From the NCBI GenBank assembly GCA_025201765.1, contig MU623343.1:248001-312000 (forward strand): DNA of 64,000 nucleotides. The letters are read 5' to 3'. Shown here piece by piece: positions 59,540 to 64,000 of the stretch. The DNA comes from Daldinia sp. FL1419 (lineage: Eukaryota; Ascomycota; Sordariomycetes; Xylariales; Hypoxylaceae). The position numbers were made by a program, and so were the translations under genes. The notes below the pieces were generated by a model. That model worked only from the letters and a program-made list of their open reading frames with translations, had not been told where the DNA came from and did not search any database. How positions within the stretch are numbered: position 1 is the stretch's first letter; every line of letters starts with the position of its first letter.

Positions 59540-61699
59540 CTTGACGGTTTAGGAGTTAATAAGCAGGTATTATGGGGTTTGCAGAAATATGCCACCAGGG
59601 CTGTCTTCAGGACAATATAAGGAAAATAAAAATTAAACAAATAGTAAGTTAAAAGTTTTAGAGCTGTGTCGACGAAAGTAGAATCATTGTTGAGCTGCGA
59701 TTCCTCTTGGGTCTTATATAGACCATGTCGGCCTGAACGAACTCTTCGCGCTTCAACAAACGGCCCGTCCCAAAATCATCTACACAGGTTATTCCCGTTG
59801 ACTTTGAACCAATAGCCTCTAGTTTACGAGAAGTATCGTCCGAAGTTTCGAAACGATGGTCAAAACACAAGAGAATATTGACATAGCCAATCGCATTCAA
59901 GCATAGAAACGCGCCCATATTCTTAGCTTCAGGAAAACAATTTAAACTTATCGAGGCTCAGCTATGATATTATGCAGAGTGATCGTGTTTCGAATCTTCC
60001 GAATCTTAATTTGTCCATTATGAAGCTTCTTCCTAAAAGCGCTAGAAAGAACCGAATTTTGACAGTTTTCTAGAATCGTGTCTAGCATCGAAATACCTAA
60101 GTTAAATAGGTGGTGTTGAGCGCCAAGCCCCTTTGTCTTTAGCAAAGTCAGATAAATCTGGCTTGACAAATGTCGAAGTCGATTCTTCATCATTTCGTAT
60201 AGTTATACTCTATCAAACACCCTATGAACTAACTTACTTCTATAGTGTCTTTCATATTTTCGCAGCTTTTACGAATATGTGCGGACACAACTACCGCTTT
60301 GCCAAGAGAATGCTGAGGCTCCCAAGTTGAGACACTGCAGCAGGGGCTCAAACATCCCCTGGGAAAATCTATTTTCTGGGGAGACTGAAACCAAGATTAT
60401 TGGCCAATCGGCGAGTCTTTCTTTATTCGCATCAAGACCTCTTTTGGGCCTTGTTCCGAATCCGCTATGTTATCGGAGTACGACCGACGTTATTGGAGAC
60501 CCTGCATGGTTGCATTACCACTTTGTATTCTACGCATAATACGATGTGCGGCTACCGTTGCGCTTAACGGGAGCGCCCCTCGAGGAGATCTACGTAAGTC
60601 TTGAGGATCATTTAAATTACCGGGCTCCTAATTAATATGTATCTGATATACTCAGCCCCGTCTATCAGCCAGTCGGAATGTTTACTAAGGTTGTCTAGTC
60701 TCTGGATACTTGACAAAGGACAAATCAATAAACTATAACGGCGGTTCAAATCATACCAATCGCGATACTTGCCATTCTTTTAGCCTTGCTCTCAAGTCCT
60801 GTCTCCGTGACGTCCACCACCACAAACCAAAGCATTAAATCGGATCTGATACATGGCACTGGGAGTACTAGGAGTACCACCTCGCTGTTAACCTAAAACT
60901 AACATTCTATGTGAGCGAGCCGAGATATCCTCGCTCCGCCCTCTACTAACTCGATATACAGGAATACTCTATTCGATTGTGACTTAAATGTGGCGTATCC
61001 ACCATATATCCCAGAAAGGAGAGGGACTTGCAATTATGCTACCCGATCTTGGCGCGTCGTAGCCGCTTATCGTGTACCACCTCGTATATACTAAAGGAGC
61101 CTATAGCCATAGATCCCGGGTCTCGGTATGATTTACGCATAAGGAAACAAGCGCGAAGCGATATCAACCAAAGCGTGAATAGTGTGCTTCAGGAAGTTGT
61201 CGTAGCTGAATACCTACACAGGTAAGATAAGGAAGGGCAACATCTTACCGTCACACACTTGGTTTAGGAAGCCTCCCTTATTCAAATTCCAACTGTTCTG
61301 GATTATTGGAACCCCGCGACAGCGGTATTCAGTCACGATAACAGTGCCGTCTGAGCTGACGAGTTATACCCGTAGTTCTTACCATGTGTTGATATATTAT
61401 CAGGTACAGCATTGAGACGATAAGACATATATGGATGTGGACGTTGCGTAGGCGCAGAAATAGTACGCCCCGCATCGCCGGTATATAGGGCCCCCAACCC
61501 TTCTGGCAGCTTTAATAAAGTTATCATGAAGTCTATTTAGAATTCACCCTCACTACTGTAGACATGTCTAAGATGTGACTCTTGAAGATCCGCAGCAATA
61601 AGGCTATAGAGTTTACCGAGTATATTAACAATGCCAACATCCTTTAGCATGCAGCCCTGGCAGATATCGGAAACCCTAATTGAGCGACCGCCAATAGTA
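59540..61699. other. intergenic with uncertain ORFs
   Basis: Minus-strand ORFs at 59658-59918 and 59948-60193, and plus-strand ORFs at 60279-60539 and 61028-61225, look partly protein-like but carry no recognisable domain. The last ends exactly at a donor-like CACAG/GTAAGA, so it could be an exon of a decayed gene. Nothing is called. Confidence 0.4.
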
Positions 61700-61930
61700 T
61701 TCGGCCCTTCTGGGTTGATACTTACTGCATCGACAAGACCAATAAGTGTGACCTACAACGAGGCGATCAACTCTATGTATCGCTGGTATCAGTGCCACAT
61801 GTATCTGGAGAATACGTGAATAAATTCTCAGCACTAGAAGTTAGTCTTCTAGCGCAGCAGATTGTTCGCCAGAGGCTGGACGTTGCAGGAATTCATCGCA
61901 CCCAAGTCAGTCACCTTTAGTTTCACGTAA
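61700..61930 (+). pseudogene. decayed HET-domain gene (HET-E/D-like)
   Basis: Three classical HET-domain landmarks appear in order but in different frames. FWVDTYCIDKTN is encoded at 61708-61743. A frame change is then needed before EAINSMYRWY and MYLEN at about 61760-61816, where a stop follows. Finally SRLFARGWTLQEFIAPKSV is read from 61856 and ends at a stop at 61928-61930. In intact relatives these blocks are continuous and further apart, so this copy has a frameshift, a stop and a small internal deletion. The N-terminal YAILSHTW block is not recognisable upstream. It is a remnant of a HET gene of the HET-E/HET-D type, distinct from the intact HET protein at 33 kb. Confidence 0.75.
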
Positions 61931-62883
61931 ATAAGTGCCTATGGCATGGCAACAAAGGATGCAAAGAGGAACGCGGATTCGCTCTTACCTACCCCTGTAA
62001 ACCTATGTGCGACAACTTCAACTATCACCACAAAGCCTTCTACTACTGTAATATTACTAGGTAGTCCATATTGTGGGAGTCTTGCTGTAATTGGGGCTGT
62101 TCATCTGCCTTGGTGTAAAGTTTTAAGTATCAGTGTCGTTCTAGGTTAAGGCCATCTGCACCCTTCAATCCGGACAACTTCATAAACCGGTTATCATAAG
62201 TGTTCTGCAAGTGAATCACAACCTATGGTCGAGCTAAATAAATTTAAAATATTAGCGTCGGGCTGCCGACTGCTACGTCGATAAATCTATAAGTAGGTAC
62301 CTAACCATGGGTAGCTCTGGACCGTCGTAGATAGTGACTAATATACATAGTAGCCAAGGATGTTGCGACGGACGTAAATCATCGCTATAATGATGGGAAT
62401 AATTATAGACTTTCAGCCAGGAAAGTCCATTCTTAGGTATGTCCTTATGAACGTCCGCAGTATCGTTCCCGAGCTACTTGAATAATCCAATCCTACCCGG
62501 TACGAATCGCCTATGGGGAGCCCCTGATCGCACTTGTCCCGATTAGGAAACCGCTCTCTGATTGGTCGTTCCGCAACTGGAATCCATAACGCCGCCCTAT
62601 GATCTTATTCTAGACTCAATACGTTGAATTCTTTCGTGATAGATGCGGATCTGTAGAAGGAGGCGGAAATTTCATATGATACTGCCGGGCTTTGCGGAAA
62701 CCGAATTTTCCAAAGTCCGCTGTATCAAATGATGATAAAATGGCACGTTTCCCCCTATTTCTACGGATTGTCCTACACGGCACTGGCACCTACATTGCTT
62801 TCCTTTAACGATCTCTTATCATCACTATAAGTCGCTATTTGATACCACATAATATAAATTCCTTTCTTCCATCCAGTCTAATT
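61931..62883. other. intergenic, nothing recognised
   Basis: No gene is supported downstream of the HET remnant. It includes the promoter side of the next dehydrogenase and TAGGTACCTAAC words near 62293. Confidence 0.4.
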
Positions 62884-63989
62884 ATGGTTTCATTTTGGGA
62901 ATTCGTATCCGAGCAATGGCAAAACCTGCCTGTCCTCGCAACACCAGAGACTTGTGCCGGAAAAACTTACATCGTTACAGGCTCTAATACCGGCTTGGGA
63001 CTCGAAGCCGCAAAACACCTAGTCCGCGTCCGGGCTAAGAAAGTAATCATAGCAGTCCGAAACCTTAAAGCAGGAGAGGCTGCCAAGGCGCAGATCGAGG
63101 CCTCGACGAATAACCGTGGAATTGCGGAAGTATGGCATCTCGACCTGGCGAGTTTTGAGTCCGTCAAAGACTTCGCGAACAGAGCTACGGAGAAGCTAGA
63201 TCGCATTGACGGCCTGATTGAGAACGCAAGCGTCGCTCTCGTCAAGTTTTCTCTGACGGAGGGGTACGAGTCTACCGTCACTATCAATGTCCTCAGCACA
63301 TTCCTCCTAGCGATTCTCCTACTCCCAAAAATGACCGACACAGCGAAGCGTTACAACGCCCAACCCCGCTTGACCATTGTTACCAGCGAAGCCGGATTTG
63401 CAGTCAAGGAGGCTTTTGATAAAATAAAGGACAGTCCCTTGAAGAAGCTGAACGACCCGCAAACTTCGGATATGAAGCAAAGGTTTGCACCCCCTCGACT
63501 TGAATAATAGTTCTTAGTCGATTTCTAATGGCTTATCTCGCAGGTATCCGGTTTCTAAACTCATCCAACATTTCGCCGGCCGCCACCTTGCGACCCTAGT
63601 ACCGGTGTCGAAGACGGGCGTTATCCTGAATCTCGTGAACCCCGGCCTATGCAGGACCGCGCTTAGCCGGAATGCGGGATTCTTCTTTCGTATGCAGATT
63701 GTCGTAGCTGGTTTATTGCTTGGGAGAACCGTCGAGATGGGTAGCCGCACGCTACTACACGGGGTAGTAGCAGGTGAAGAAAGTCATGGGTGTTACGTCT
63801 CGGCGTGTGAGGTTAAAGAGTAAGTAAAAGCTTTCTTGTGGCTATGGGGTTGCTAACGTGGGGTCTAGGCATCAAGTACCTAGTTGGGTGAAAGATGAGC
63901 AGGGGAGGAAGCAAGGGAAGCTTATATGGGACGAGATTGCGGAGGTCTTGGAGACGATAGAACCTGGTTGCTTGAGTAGGGTATTGTAA
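62884..63989 (+). CDS. short-chain dehydrogenase, retinol-dehydrogenase-like
   Basis: Three exons (62884-63482, 63544-63819, 63869-63989) join into 331 residues. The frame is open upstream to a TTG, but the ATG at 62884 (MVSFWEFVSEQW) is the natural start. Motifs: TYIVTGSNTGLGLEAAKHL (Rossmann), the HLDLASFESV strand, GLIENAS (an NAS where most relatives have NAG), IVTSEAG with the catalytic Ser, then R-YPVSK joining across the first intron (Tyr and Lys), and NPGLCRT. This resembles the fungal WW-domain-oxidoreductase/retinol-dehydrogenase-like SDR group with an N-terminal extension before the cofactor fold. It would be NAD(P)-dependent; substrate unknown. All splice phases agree, so it is complete and lies just inside the window edge. 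Confidence 0.88.
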
Positions 63990-64000
63990 TACAGGCGGCA

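Noticed and set aside
59658..60193. Two consecutive minus-strand ORFs
   Set aside because: No domain, no signal peptide and no canonical splice pair joining them.
1..64000. tRNA and rRNA genes
   Set aside because: Looking for B-box-like GGTTCRANTC sequences with matching A boxes and acceptor stems gave nothing I could support by eye.

Overview
The window is nuclear DNA of a filamentous ascomycete (Pezizomycotina, most likely Sordariomycetes). Evidence: genes are interrupted by short GT-AG introns (mostly 47-170 bp, many with a CTAAC/CTAAT-type branch site); there are fungal-only families (HET, DUF3176, DUF7726, gEgh16, clade-2 catalase with a C-terminal DJ-1-like domain, Set9); and wide AT-rich intergenic stretches are strewn with TACCTAGGTA-type motifs. 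The species cannot be named from the sequence. I rebuilt exon structures by hand for 21 apparently intact protein genes, plus one decayed HET gene and one MITE.

Layout. 1.6-9.7 kb (all minus strand): MARVEL membrane protein, RING protein, DUF3176 membrane protein, and a secreted NucA/NucB-type nuclease spread over eight exons, one only 7 nt long. 10.9-16.5 kb: an acidic unknown protein, a six-cysteine secreted protein resembling BAS2, a short-chain dehydrogenase, and a membrane-anchored LysM protein. 16.8-17.3 kb: a PIF/Harbinger-like MITE with TTA target duplications. 17.9-23.6 kb: a housekeeping island of histone H4K20 methyltransferase Set9, mitochondrial ribosomal protein uL14m and RNA polymerase II subunit RPB9. 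RPB9 has a 695-bp first intron carrying a long in-frame ORF. 23.6-33.0 kb: mostly gene-free, with one disordered conserved protein. 33.0-40.4 kb: a full-length HET protein, a zinc-independent MDR oxidoreductase and a large catalase. 42-54.6 kb: a nuclear-looking unknown protein, a sugar transporter and a GH55 beta-1,3-glucanase with a GC-AG intron. 56.9-64 kb: a DUF7726 protein, a gEgh16/GAS1-like secreted protein, a frameshifted HET remnant and a second short-chain dehydrogenase.

How the genes fit together. There is no biosynthetic cluster. A recurring theme is the cell surface and the outside of the cell: secreted nuclease, BAS2-like and gEgh16 proteins, LysM protein, GH55 glucanase and sugar transporter. 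Allorecognition (one intact and one dead HET gene) and oxidative defence (catalase) are also present. This fits a plant- or litter-associated fungus. The two most unusual items are the RPB9 intron ORF, which would swap the second zinc ribbon for another cysteine knuckle if the intron were retained, and the NucA/NucB nuclease with its micro-exon.
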